This document shows positions 1 through 12,091 of a stretch of 64,000 nt of DNA, in pieces; position 1 is the first letter of the stretch, and every line of letters starts with the position of its first letter. Where the stretch lies: assembly GCF_000003815.2 (NCBI RefSeq), contig NC_049991.1:10293729-10357728 (forward strand), in the 5' to 3' direction. Position numbers and translations under genes: made by a program. The stretch comes from Branchiostoma floridae. Taxonomy: Eukaryota > Chordata > Leptocardii > Amphioxiformes > Branchiostomatidae. A model generated the notes under the pieces. The model was given only the letters and a program-made list of their open reading frames with translations. It was not told the origin of the DNA and did no database searches.

Positions 1-1978
1 GGAAAATCTAACGAGTAATCCAGCCAATTATAAAAAAAAAGTACTACAGTTTTCATCCACGGCGCGCGGCATTGCAACTTGGCTTAACACAGCACTTCAG
101 AGGTCAATCCAGGTCACGGGCCTGTTTACATTGAAGGCGTATGGATATCCGGAAATGAAAGTCCGGCCGAAACACAATTTGCACCCAAAACACACCATTT
201 CCTACACTTTTCAGCCACATTAGCGTTTAATGTCATTTCGCAGTAAATAATGAGAAATGCCAACTCAAACATAGACCCTCGAAAGCCTTTCGTCACTTTT
301 TTGTCGCGCACTACCTCGAAAGAACTGGGGTGTGCAACGTTAGACGGGCTAGGTACGGGTCGTTGGTATATGCAGACATAATATGCAGAAAAGCGGAAAC
401 AACAATATGAAATTTAACTAAATTTATATCAAGGTGAAATGTATCCATGACTTTGCACAATCACAAATGCCGGTCTACCATCGTATCTTTCTCCAGCCTT
501 TGCGCTGATTCTCAGTACATTTATTATAATTATCTTTTAATGGAGCGCAACGATCATATTTGTTATATGTTAAGATAACCTAACCACCAGACGAGAGATA
601 TTGAAATGACCTAAACATCAGAGATATGCCCTGACCTCTATCTAATGTTTAGATGGTAGGTCATATAAAACATTGACAATTGCATATTCTAGGTAACAAA
701 TGACATAGTACCAGATTTTGTGACAGAAATTCAGTTCCAAGTCTGTGTATTCATGTTTATTGCGCATAAGAACTAGCTTGTCAAGCAATAACCTTGATCT
801 TCAAACAGTTTAATCAAGCGGCTTCCAGTAATTCTTACGCACCTCTGGGACCCCAGATGTGATGAAACGAGTTATAAAGTTAGATAATCTCCCTATACGC
901 ATTAGTCTTGGTCAAACGGAACGGCTTGCCGTCAAGGAAATAATTTCCTCTCGGTAACGCTAGAGTGAGTTCAGGGTCGCTTTTGCAGAGTTATAACATT
1001 CCCCAATGGGCTGTACGTAGAAAGTATCTTCACGTAATCTGATTAATGTTTCCGAGATCCACAGCTAATATAAAAAGTTTATTTCAGGTCGCAAGCCCTT
1101 GATTGCATTAAGGTACAGTATACTTAAATAGCAAATAATACGCTTTACGCTCCACGAAACACTACATCCTGACCATGCATCTAATTCAGTATAGGCTTGC
1201 TTTTCTATTTCTTGTCTCTCGGGTAAGTTCAACAGAACGTTGCGTGTACGTGCAAACAGATAACGCACGCACAAGGGCTTATGCATCCCAAAATTTTGAT
1301 TGGAAGCTAATTTTAGATTATGACATTTAAAATTCACCATCCTAAATCCATCATCTTAATAGTTTGATGATCTCCAGTGGATTAAAGATAATAGAATGCT
1401 TAATATAGCAATCCTGCTGATAGCAGATGCCTTTGAGATAGGCCGTGTTATCCATCAATTTCTAGTTTGTTATTCATAAAACGTCAGACGATTTCAGAGT
1501 ACACATAGTGTAATTGTTTCCCATTTGTGTAATTGTGGCCCATTTGATGGGTTTGACCCAGTGCCCTCGCACGTCTAGTGCTCTTAGGCAGCCCCGATGG
1601 ACCATGACTGACCGATCACTGATGGTTACAGCCGTGGGGATACAGTCCATTCCGGTCGTAATTGGCTCTAATGACGTTTGAGCGCTCTTTGACCTACTTA
1701 CCGCAGAATCCCGACTCTTTTCATGGTAAACCGTCTAGATAGAGTCATCCCTGTGCCCTTGGTACACAGTCCACGTGGACCTCATCTAACCACATAATGC
1801 ACTGGCCTAACCCAAATGCCAAATCGTCCGTGATTTTCTTCAAATTGCAGATGGCAGTGATAGAGTGTATTGAAGTTTGTATGAAGATCAGTCGAGATTC
1901 ACCAGGGAGAAATTTAAAGTAGTCCAACTTTGATTATGACTCAGCTGCAACTAAACTTTATATACAAACATGTACGGG
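1..1978. other. Intergenic, no gene seen
   Basis: AT-rich non-coding DNA. Frames are short and scattered on both strands, with no recognisable domain, tRNA or transposon end. I see nothing specific to report here. Confidence 0.5.
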
Positions 1979-1980
1979 AT

Positions 1981-2095
1981 GTCTCTGTAGCTCAACTGGT
2001 AGCACAATTGATTCCATTCCTGATTCCAGTTAGTTGGTAACTGGTAGACCCAGATTTGATCCTGGGTAAGGTCCTGGGTAACTCATGTATAATGT
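1981..2095 (+). repeat. tRNA-related SINE head
   Basis: GTAGCTCAACTGGTAGC resembles a tRNA A box and D loop, and GATTTGATCC further on resembles a B box (consensus GGTTCGATCC). The A-to-B spacing is longer than in a plain tRNA and the ends do not form an acceptor stem. It is best read as a polymerase III SINE head or a tRNA relic. Confidence 0.5.
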
Positions 2096-2146
2096 TCGGC
2101 ATGAACTGCTTCAAAAAGGTTTATTTTGGATTTTTTGTCATTTTCA

Positions 2147-2362
2147 AGGTCGTTGACCCCCATCTGAAGACTGCACCTGCAGGCATGGACATGTCGGGGC
2201 TGTTCTGTCTTTCACGGGACGAGGAATAGTGTTCCCATGTTCGTGGATGTTCCTCAAAGACGTTAAAGAGAAAGGGCGAGCATCCCCTCCCTGAAGAAAT
2301 ATATACCCTGCTAATGAAACAGCAAGGAAACATGATGCCTCATGTGCCACTAGACACTAAAA
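2147..2362 (-). repeat. Interspersed repeat, related to 45257-45410
   Basis: On the minus strand this reads GTGGCACATGAGGCATCATG, GTTTCC, TTAGCAGGGTATATATTTC and GGGAGGGG. The same order (GTGGCATATAGGGCAG, GTTTCCTTGTTTCAGTAGC, AGGGTATATTTC, AGGAGGGG) occurs on the minus strand in 45300-45400. The short frames through it are incidental. The class (SINE or LINE 3' end) is undetermined. Confidence 0.6.
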
Positions 2363-2370
2363 GAGTTTGA

Positions 2371-3186
2371 CGAACAGATATATTTCAAATTCAAATACAA
2401 GAAACGTAGAGAAACGTATTTACAGACGTGACGTAACCAATACATCAGTTAAAGTGATGCCTCGTTTAGAAATAGACTACGATGAACTGAAATCCTAGCT
2501 TATTCTATGGTGAAGGAACACGCTATGGCTGACCAATGAGGATGGATCGTTCTGATTAGATCAAAGCAGACCCATGAATGATCACTGCAGAGCCAGACAA
2601 AAAATCCACAGGGACCGTCTTTAATGGTCGCTCCTGACATTGATAGTCTGTGTGAGCACTCATTTATCTACAGAAGTTCAGATCAAAGAAGGCTCATAGT
2701 AATAATGACCATAGGGCTAGTGTGTCAGTGTGGAGTACTGTTGCTGATTATCGTAAAGCTAGTCTGACGTTCTAGATCAAAATCTCAGTAATCATGGGAG
2801 AGCTAGTCTGGCAGACTAGTCCAAAGTGGACAACGATAGATAATGGAGTGATGTACCATTAATGACCACCGTAGCCGTAGGGCTAGGCTCTGGTACACCG
2901 CCATCAGCAGTCACTGAATAGCAAAGTTCTTTGTACCCAACCAAGTGATTTTACCCAAGACCCAGCAAACTTTTCGTTGACCGTCTGTCACTATTCTCAC
3001 GGCAATGCTGACTGGCTCTACTTCGCACTGCAGCTAGATGTCGTTGCTGCATGGTGAAGAATGTGGTCCAAAATGTTGCCGAGTTTGTACCCCCGCCCCC
3101 GTTACGGTTCACAACTTTATCCTAATTAATTTTTAAAAAGTGTATCCGTTGCCCTCAGCTTTGCCCTGTTCCAGTCCATGACACAG
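2371..3186. other. Intergenic, no gene seen
   Basis: Non-coding. A decayed repetition of AATGACCA...AGGGCTAG occurs near 2703 and again near 2862. Nothing else is supportable. Confidence 0.4.
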
Positions 3187-3224
3187 TTATTTCTTGTGAT
3201 GTGGTGTGTCAAAGTACGACCGCA

Positions 3225-4250
3225 TTCTACGGCATTCTAACATTATTCGGCACATTCTGATCTCATTTGATGGACAACCGAAATGGCAAGTCACTTCAAA
3301 TACTGCAAGAATGTTGCCAAAAGAATATCTGGAATGCAGTGAAAATCTATAGAATAGAGTCAATTCCACATTACCGAGAGGGTTTTTCTTGCCTTTTGTT
3401 CCAACATCTTGGAAATCTTTGTAACAATCTGTGATAAGTAACTGTTTAGAACTATTTATAACATCTGTGTGATGTTCAAAATATTTTCTATAGTGTTCAT
3501 ACATGTTAGAAAAATTTCTAACATCAAATACATTATTTCTGTTAGTTTCTAAACTGTTCCAACATAGATTCATCATTTGTGATCACATGTTCGAACATTG
3601 ATACAATGTTTTGTATGTGGGGCAGTGGGCTGGAAAGAGGGCAATTTACACATCCCTGCCAAGTACAGGAAATTATGTCTGTCTGCCACCTTTTCACAAA
3701 AGACTCAACAGTGTCTTCTGAAGAAAATCTAAAAATACAAGGCCAAACAAAGGACCCAGCTTAGCACCTTTGTTTATTGGGGCAATAAAAGTTTTTACGG
3801 AGGGAAAAAATGACACAAATTGTTGGAACATGTTGGAACAATAACAAAAGCACATAGATGTTTGAAAATTGTTCTAAATAAAGATATATTCGTATTGTTA
3901 CTTTCCCAATGTTTCCAACAAATATGAATAGGTTCAAACATGTTCAAACTTTCATTTTCAATTGTTTGAACAATTTAGAACTATTGTGACTGAAAAACTC
4001 TTTTACTTTAAATAGTTCAAACTTATTACAAATATTATTTTGAAACCCTCTTGGTGACTTGGAATTGACTCTACACTACGAATTCCCAGGAATAGAAAAG
4101 AATTTTCATTCTGACGGCATTATGTCTCATTCCTTCTCGTGTGGAGGGGATATAAGGGAATTCCAAATGTGGCACGAATTTTGCAAATTATTCATTCCGG
4201 CCGGTTCTGCTTTATTCCTGCTAATTCGATTTCAGTGTGAATGCCCTACA
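3225..4250. mobile_element. ~1-kb element with long imperfect inverted repeats
   Basis: The left arm (about 3225-3390) contains GAATAGAGTCAATTCC and CCGAGAGGGTTT. The right arm (about 4028-4250) contains AAACCCTCTTGG and GGAATTGACTCTA plus GAATTCC and ATTCCGG repeats, so the arms are imperfect reverse complements. The interior 3400-4030 is filled with short GTTC/GAAC and GTTGGAAC palindromes. No transposase frame is present; a 129-residue frame on the minus strand (3187-3576) runs through repeat sequence and matches no family I know. Confidence 0.6.
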
Positions 4251-4289
4251 ACATACAAGTATTCCGGACAACGCACCAAGTGAACCTGA

Positions 4290-4974
4290 TCTGCGCCTTG
4301 CTGTGAGGCTCGTTAACATATATCACATTACGCTATGAAACTCGTAGTTCATCCTTACTTTTCTTTTGAACTTCAAAAGCACAGCCGCTCATCATAATGC
4401 AACAAGCTTTAATGATAGGCCTGTACAAGTGCACTTCTTGAGAGAAAAGACGGTGGTGACCCAGTGTATGTATCGCAAATTGCATGAAATGGCCTCTCCC
4501 CACATGTGTTAACTAGCTAGGGATCTCCGCCATTAGGCTAAGAACGCTTATAATGGAACGTGTCCCAACATAACCCCCATTACTGGTCCATTAACCTCAA
4601 CAGAATGGAGCTTTTCTATCTCGAAATGATGAAGCAAGGATAAGAGAAATGCTTGAGGGACGCATGAATCGTGAGACCAAAAGGAAACTTTTGGACTGTT
4701 TCCAATATGTATATATATATTCTTACAACTAAGATCTTATTATTGCTTGACAAGATATATTTGTGTCGTTTGTCTTTCGGTAATAGCATCAGCAGTAATG
4801 TACAATTTAAGTGACCATAAAAGCACTCTAAAAGCAACATCTAACAGTAACATCAAGAGTAGTAGCTGCCGACTATATAGACACAATGTATCCGAGTTGT
4901 TACGAGCAATACATATACATGTATACATGTATATACCGACAGTACAGAGCGAACGTGGGCGTAACGTAATCTTA
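4290..4974. other. Intergenic, no gene seen
   Basis: Non-coding AT-rich sequence with TATATATA and TACATGTATACATGTATA stretches around 4708 and 4915. No conserved coding or transposon signature was found. Confidence 0.4.
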
Positions 4975-4978
4975 CTTG

Positions 4979-5070
4979 GGGTTGGTATACCAGTACAGAA
5001 AATTCAGGTCCGGTCCAGGTCCAGAGGATCAGGTCCAAGTACGGACCTGAACCTGGACCTGATTCAGTAG
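4979..5070. repeat. Repeat with GGTCC/GGACC inverted blocks
   Basis: GTATACCAGTACAGAAAATT is followed by alternating CAGGTCC and GGACCTGA blocks. The complementary arrangement (GGACCTGAA...CATTTTCTGTACTAGTACC) occurs at 63570-63630, so the two places carry ends of one repeat family. The TACAGAAAA terminal motif also resembles the intron 3 repeat. Confidence 0.5.
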
Positions 5071-5895
5071 GTGAAAATATGGACGATGCTCAAAACCATT
5101 TCGCTATGGAAAGCAATATGTTTGGTGGAGTATTTGACTTGAAATCCTGCAAGACTAACTGCCTTTGTACGGCTGACTATTAAACTTGGTAAAAACAAGC
5201 ACCTTGCATCAAAAGCTCCCTCGTAGAAATGACTGTAAACTTTACTCTACTTCACTCTTGTTATTTTCTTCGACCAGTAAGCCCCAAACGTCTGAATTCC
5301 TGATCATATAATCTCTTATTTTCTAATAGGTCCAACATCCGGAGATTCTTGCCGCTGTGTGACCATAGCTATAGCCTAAGACACGAAGAAAATAGTTCTA
5401 AAAGTTCAACCGATGTTAGTAAAACTTTGTCTGGAATGACATGACCTTTTACAAATGAGGTCGCGTGTTCCACTTAATGAGATATCATGAAAGTTTATCG
5501 GATATGGGGACGATCTCTTTAGACATTTTGCAGAATATAAGTCTACGAATCGGATTCAGTTTTAAACCCCTCTGTCTGTACTTGCCGACTTTAATTAGTA
5601 GAAAATAAAACCGTACGTCAGTTCGTGGATTACCATTCATGGTGTCTAATTAAAGGTACTTACAATGTCTCAGTGAAACGACTCAAGTTGACGAGATCAA
5701 GTTATGAATTCATTACGATCATGTGTCATTTTTTCATAGCGAAGTCTAGAAAGCATGCCTATATGAATACTGTTTGAACAATTTCAATGATACATATAGA
5801 TATGAATATGCATTTTACATCTTTGTTGTCTTAGAATTTAGTTGATGATAGCATCCCGAAATGAAAGCTACGTACTAAGATCAGCTACAGTATAT
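5070..5895. other. Intergenic, no gene seen
   Basis: No reading frame, RNA gene or transposon terminus stood out in this stretch, which leads into the tandem array. Confidence 0.4.
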
Positions 5896-6505
5896 GTAGG
5901 AAGATATTTCTCACGTTCATATATCTACTTTCTTATCTTTAGTACGGATCAAATTGAAGCGTTATCTAAAATCGATAACAGAGGTTAGCCAATAACAATT
6001 TTGTTGGTTAGACAACTCTAAGCAGCTTAGTCTTCTCGTACTATGATTAACTAGATTTAAGCAGATATTTCTCACGTTATATCTACTTTTCTTATCTTCA
6101 GCCCGGATCAAATTGAAGCGTTTTCTAGAATCGATGATAGAGGTTAGCCAGGTGCAAGTTTGTTGGTTAGACAACTCTAAGCAGCTTAGTCTTCTTGTAC
6201 TATGATTAAGTGATTTAAGCAGATATTTATCACGTTATTTACTTTTCTTATCTTTAGTACGGATCAAATTTAAGCGTTATCTAAAATCGATAACAGAGGT
6301 TAGCCAAAAACAATTTTGTTTGTTAGACAACTTTAAGCAGCTTAGTCTTCTCGTACTATGATTAACTAGATTTAAGCAGATATTTCTCACGTTTATCTAC
6401 TAAGCTTTTCTTATCTTCAGTCCGGATCAAATTGAAGCGTTTTCTAGAATCGATAACAGAGGTCAGCCGACGGCAAGTTTGTTGGTTGGACAACTCCAAG
6501 CACCT
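5896..6505. repeat. Tandem array, about four units of ~160 bp
   Basis: The marker GATCAAATT(G/T)AAGCG recurs at 5947, 6106, 6262 and 6425, so periods are 159, 156 and 163 bp. Each unit continues with TCTA(A/G)AATCGAT, GAGGT(T/C)AGCC, TTTGTTGGTTAGACAAC (with variants) and CTTAGTCTTC. The fourth unit diverges after about 6500. On the minus strand the repeats give frames with a recurring SNQQ-C-LTS-IDSRKRFNLIR peptide, which I regard as incidental. Confidence 0.85.
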
Positions 6506-9500
6506 GAATTTGCCAAAATCGCCCGAAGGTCTTGTTGGTAGAGCCAATTTCCCGTGCTCGTTCGCACACCATGCATCATGGTATCCAGCTGGTGAGACTG
6601 GCAATTTGTACCGGGCCGAGTGCTTATTAAGGCTTATCCCCAGGCAGAGAGGAAATTAAGCGGGGAATGCCTTTCGTCTTACTTAGGAGAAATTGACGAC
6701 AGTCCCTGGGGGGATTTAAGGAGTCTCATAATAAAGGTATTAGCAACTGACAGCTGACAAGACAGTGAAGTACAGAGAGATATGACACAGGACTATAAAA
6801 CCTTATCATCTATGGCACTTTGATGAACAGGGAGAAAGGGACTTAAAAGATCCTCATCGACCGTCTTGGTTGTGTCGGAGACTTATGAAGTACAAATCAC
6901 GAATTTAAAGCCTTCTACTGATACGACCAATAATGTACTTTATTTGCAAAATGCCCGAAGCTAATTGCATGTATACAGTCTCAACGACTAAGAGTAGAAA
7001 ATAGTGTGATACATAGCACTATGTTAGTGTCTAATCAACTATATGGTACAATGTATACTATTGTCGGGTTTCACTTCTTGATCAAAAACATGTACAAATT
7101 TTACAGTTTTGACGTCACAGACATTTACACATTAGATCTAGATAGCAAAACACAGGCAGCACATACGCAGCTCACAAAGTATGATAACTACTTGTAATTA
7201 CGTTGTAAAAGTTCACGTTGTAATGAAGTTGTAAATGGTTCGATATTTCGATAACTTTTAACGACTGACTGATTGTAGGTATAAAACCGGCGTGTCTATT
7301 TACATGACTAATGAGGTCATGCTTTCTTCTAACCAATGACTACGTTTGTTTGATGTCTATTTGATTGTACCTTCTAATTAGAAAGCATGCAATAGACAAC
7401 GACGTACTTAATGAACACTCGTTAATTGGATCCTTTGATTTTGCTGGATCAAATTTCCATTTCATTGTCAGGGATTCATCTGAAATTACTCTGCATCAAC
7501 AACCATTATCGTTTACTCAGAGGGCCACTAATTGTGCAGTACACATTTTACATTATATCTAGATGAGAGAAAAAATGATAATCTGTCAATGGAGTGTAAA
7601 ATTCATGGCTTTCAAAGATTTTCACGTAGATCAATATGTTCCAAACTGAGCTGAGCATTTCCAAACATATTACATTTCCATTACATAGTTCATACGTAAA
7701 GAATATAATCTTATAACCTTTGATATAGGGAATTCATCGATATCTACTTTGATAGATAATAAACAGGTAGTAAGATTGAATATACTAGTAATTGTTTTTC
7801 TATTTAGGAGTTTGGCTGATGCGTATATTCAAGACGCCAATTAAAAACGATGTCTTCATATGCAGTGTCTAAGCCCAGGATTTCGCGATTACAAAGTTCG
7901 TCTTCTTGATTAATATTACTTATTGGACTTCCAATGCATCATTCTCTTATTAGAAGCGGAAAGGCAATTGAAAAGGTGAAAAGTTCGTCTTGTTCATTTT
8001 CAAGTTTGGGGGCTGGATGGAAACTTTCATATTCTTCGCCGAGCTTTGTCCTTGAAAGAAATCTCCAACTCATCCTTGCAGTTCCACAAAATCCAATTCC
8101 GGGCTACCTGAGGGTTTTGTGGACAATTTGTCATTTCCTCCGCAGCACGCGTGACCCCTCCGACACCCCAATTTCTTTCCGTGCAGCGTCTGTCTCATAT
8201 GACCTGATATCCAGATTCGCGAAAAATGGCAAAAACATTGACAATATTCCCCTGCCTCTACTAAACAGAGTCTGGCGCGGTGTGTGCAGTGGGTTGATAC
8301 GTCCATGTGGATGATACCAGGGTGCGCTGGTAAATCTTCCCATATTACTTATTAATATGTAGTCATGATTTGCTCGACGATTATTAATCCATACTTCTGG
8401 GGTTTTGGTAGGCATTGAGTTATCGACATGTTGGAAATATTACTTTGAAAGGGAATAGAAATGTTATTAAGTTGTTTTCTCTCACAAAGAATGGCCCATT
8501 TCTCATGTGGGAGAAAAATAATCAACCCTTCTAAAAGCTACATCCCCAATAGATCTTTCACTCCAAATCAGCCCTTTTCTCCTATTACTGTGAGAAATTG
8601 TGCTGGGGAAAAAGTGTTTCATAATTTGTCGCTTGGATGGACGTAATATCCTTGCGTAATGACATCAGAATCCGGTACAAAGACAAAACCCTGCTGCAAT
8701 CAGACCTGCTCCTAGGACCATGTGCTTGTAGGGACGAAGAATCACAAATCACTCAGTCTGTTTAAAATAAATAAATTTGACCCTCATGATGCAAAATCGT
8801 TTTAAGTGACAGGCTTAACGTAGCAAATTAACAAGATGAGCTTCAAAACTGAGTGGGATGGAGAAAAAACTGGATACAGTCCTCTGTCTGCATTGAGCAT
8901 CGAGCCTCCTTGATTCAACTGAGTACTCCATATGCATGTCCGTTCTATGAGAGACGACTGGGTGGTGTGGGTCGCATGTTTGCATTAGATTCTAGCCCAT
9001 AGCGTGGGCGTACAAAGCGGTAATGGCTGCACAACACACGCCCACTCTGTCTGGTCAGAGCTAGAGTATGCAGAAACGGATTACCAGACAGCTGGAGACA
9101 AACGTACCATGTAGTCACCAGCATCACTTGGCACTGTCTGATCATACATCCTCCCGGCTAGAAAACGATGTTACCAAGTATGTGTCAATGGACTGGAGAA
9201 GTACTTCTGGCGCAGCACTTATCACCGTCGATGTGCGAGCAATGGCAGAATATTTTATTATTTGCAGTGAATTGCAGTGAGCAGTGACTATTCTTTTCCC
9301 TTGTTCGCGGTAACTGCTAACGTGAACTGCAAATTTCCTAATGATTTGCTCGTAGTGACTGCTAACTGCAAAACATTCTTATGATTTATTTGCCCACGCA
9401 AGTGAATGGCTCAATCAAATCAAGTATTTTGTTGTTCCCTTCGGTCGAGAAGTTGGATTCACTCGTAAACCGTCAGAATTTGAATTTGATGAATACTACC

Positions 9501-10855
9501 CTACAGTGTAAGATGATTCAATTTTATATCTGTCAGACATCCATAGTGCTGTATGCTTGACCGGCTGCCTTCCTGTCAGCGTCAGTAAGGAAGCAATGCA
9601 TCTTCCATCAGAAATGTTTCACTTCTGATACCAACTTTTCAGATAAGAAGCTTGCCTAGCTGAAAGCTAAAGAACTAATGGGTGGGCTTTTTTCACTTTA
9701 CCTATCATCCAAGCACCGGTGAGGATCTTGGAGTTCTTTCAGGTTTGGTTAAGGAATGACGAGATATCTAGTTGAATCTTAATAACTCTGATAAAAAGTT
9801 ACTGGTCCCCTTTCAACTGGACGGCAATCGCTGGGCGACCGTAAAGAGACCAACATTGCTTTTGTGTGGCTCTTCGTTTTATGAATTGAATATGGTGCAA
9901 GATGTTTAAGTATGATTTAAAAGGCAAAAAAATACATTAAACTGGAAAGAATAGTGACATAAAGATGTCGTTAAGCAATCTGTTAAATATTTGGTCGCTG
10001 ATCGTCTACGGTCGGAAGAAAGTATTGGAGAACATATACCATCACCTCTACTGAGTTTATCTTTATGAGTGTCCCAGAAAAAAAACCTTGGAAGATCCTC
10101 CCCAGAGGATGGAATAAGGGAGGTCCTGAACTTTCTTCCCTTGGCACAAAATTGTGCCAGGTGGCATCACTTTTCCAGTTGGCATTGTCTGCAAAAACGA
10201 TGATGAAAACAATAGTCGTTTTTGCCACTTCACAACAAGGAAATCACAATGACATAATAAACTTGTAGTATTTGACACCCTCTGTCATTGCAAAATGAAC
10301 CCATTTTCATGAAAGCGCAGCGCGTTGGTTCGGGTTATTTTTGCCAGCCCCTCCACTATACTCAAACAATTCTGGGGAGAACCCTGAAGATGTCTTTGGT
10401 AACAGCAGAGCTGGCAGAGACATGCTAATCTAACGTTATACCTGAACAGATTACTACATGTATGACTGATGTGGCTGAAGCATGTTAAGCATAACAGGAG
10501 TAGTGCAAATACTCCCCGGGACACAGACGGGCTACCGCTGCTGGCAATGTGACATCTAAGTCTGCTGAGCCCATGTACTTATATATATATATATTATTAT
10601 AATAACTAGCTGGATGTTCCGCGAGTCTCGTCTGTAGAGAATCACCAGTAGTCGTCTAAATGGCCTCGTAACCTTATGAAACCTTGCCCTTTCTCTATAT
10701 ATTCATTGCTAAATTAATTATGCAATTATGGTATCAATCCAGACTCGCGACGCCTAAATATAATAAGCACGTGAAGCTCTATTCTATTGAAGAGCGTAAT
10801 CTTGGTACATGATGAATATGCGTACACTGGTGATGTGACAGACCGTAACCGTACT
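6506..10855. other. Intergenic, no gene seen
   Basis: About 4.3 kb without a supportable gene. Frames on both strands stay below about 130 codons and show no known domain. A short (TA)n run lies near 10580-10596. The pair of frames around 7934-8415 overlap on opposite strands and look like chance openings. Confidence 0.4.
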
Positions 10856-11060
10856 GACGAATGTGGAGAAGAGCGTAGGTGTTTCAGACGGACCCCTAGA
10901 GTGCTAATGTGTTCTACATTTCACAAGCTGCACTTAGTGACATTGTTTTGCTTCCCTTACTAACACATTTAAGTGCACAGTCGTGATCTGTAGGGACAGA
11001 TTACAGATCATTAGGTCCAACCTACTTGTATCTTTTTGGCGGGGCTGAAGTTGATGCTTT
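10856..11060 (+). repeat. Inverted-repeat arm, partner at 12405-12625
   Basis: The left arm carries AGAGCGTAGGTGTTTCAGAC, GACCCCTAGA, CTTCCCTTACTAACACATT and GGGACAGATTACAGATCATT. The partner at 12405-12625 carries the same blocks in reverse complement and in mirrored order. The two ~200-bp arms are about 1.35 kb apart, suggesting the ends of a larger element or two head-to-head copies. Confidence 0.75.
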
Positions 11061-12090
11061 CTAACCGGAGAGGTTTTTTTTTCCATAATACAGTTATAAA
11101 GGAATTTACAACGAAATGGAATGACAAACGCGATAGTGGGAGATGGAGGGCATGCGAAGAGGTGACTGTTTTTCCTTGTTTTGGTCACAAAATGTGATTT
11201 GTAATGGATGAAAAGAACCGGTCAATATATGTATGTCTTTATCTTGCACTAATGTTTGGGCACTCCGATAACGATGTTCTCAATCCAGGCTTCTTTGGAC
11301 GCTATAAATGAATTATGTAGTTAAATCAAAATTACGTGTCAAGTTTGGTCACACTTTAACACAGAAAACGACTCTTTGTTAAATAGTATGTAATCCAATG
11401 ATAAATGTCATCGAGAGATGTGTTCATGCCAGAGATCTTGTACTTTTATCATAGCATTAACAGCTTCGAACACTTAGAGCGTCCATAAATAGAATTCTTA
11501 TGGGCGGACAGTAGAACCAGTTTGATGACGCAGGTGTTCCTTATGGTCGATAAAATGTCAGACACACTCTGTTCTTTTAGGCATTCAATGCATTCATTAA
11601 AAAAAACTTTCCTCAATGAAAGATCAATCTCTTAGTAGATACAGTAACTTTTGTTACTGAAAGATGAAGGATATTAAGAAATCTTAACCATCTCTTTTAC
11701 CAGATACTTGTGAAGCCACTACATCAGCTGTGATCTATGTATTTGTTTTCTATTAACGGATCTTCGATTGCCTTAATGGTGACATTGTTGATTTTGCAAT
11801 AAAGCGCTGAAACTTAATTACTGAAAATCAATGCAAAGGAGTAACTCAACTTGATTTAATTGTCTTGATCACGCATGTCATTTTCTTGTATCACCTATGT
11901 CAATTTCTGATGTCAAGTTGGAGTTTGTTTAAGACTTAAAACTGCCTAGTAATGAAAATTTCCCACCAAAACCTTTAACGAAACCTTTTGCACCACTTGT
12001 ATACTTGATATATTCTATGTCTACCCCGACCATGCAGTTTATAAAGGCCACGGAACTTCCGTCATTATAGTTACGCTAAAAACAATTATT
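11061..12090. other. Spacer between inverted arms; no gene seen
   Basis: AT-rich sequence without coding signature. Near 12014-12032 there is TCTATGTCTACCCCGACC, which also occurs at 19575-19592 at the 3' end of the SINE there. It is probably a solitary SINE tail. Confidence 0.4.
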
Positions 12091-12091
12091 C

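Noticed and set aside
1981-2070. Possible tRNA gene
   Set aside because: A- and B-box-like strings are present, but spacing is too long and no acceptor stem forms; read as a SINE head.
5896-6505. CRISPR-like repeat array
   Set aside because: Units of ~160 bp are contiguous without unique spacers; this is a tandem satellite in eukaryotic DNA.
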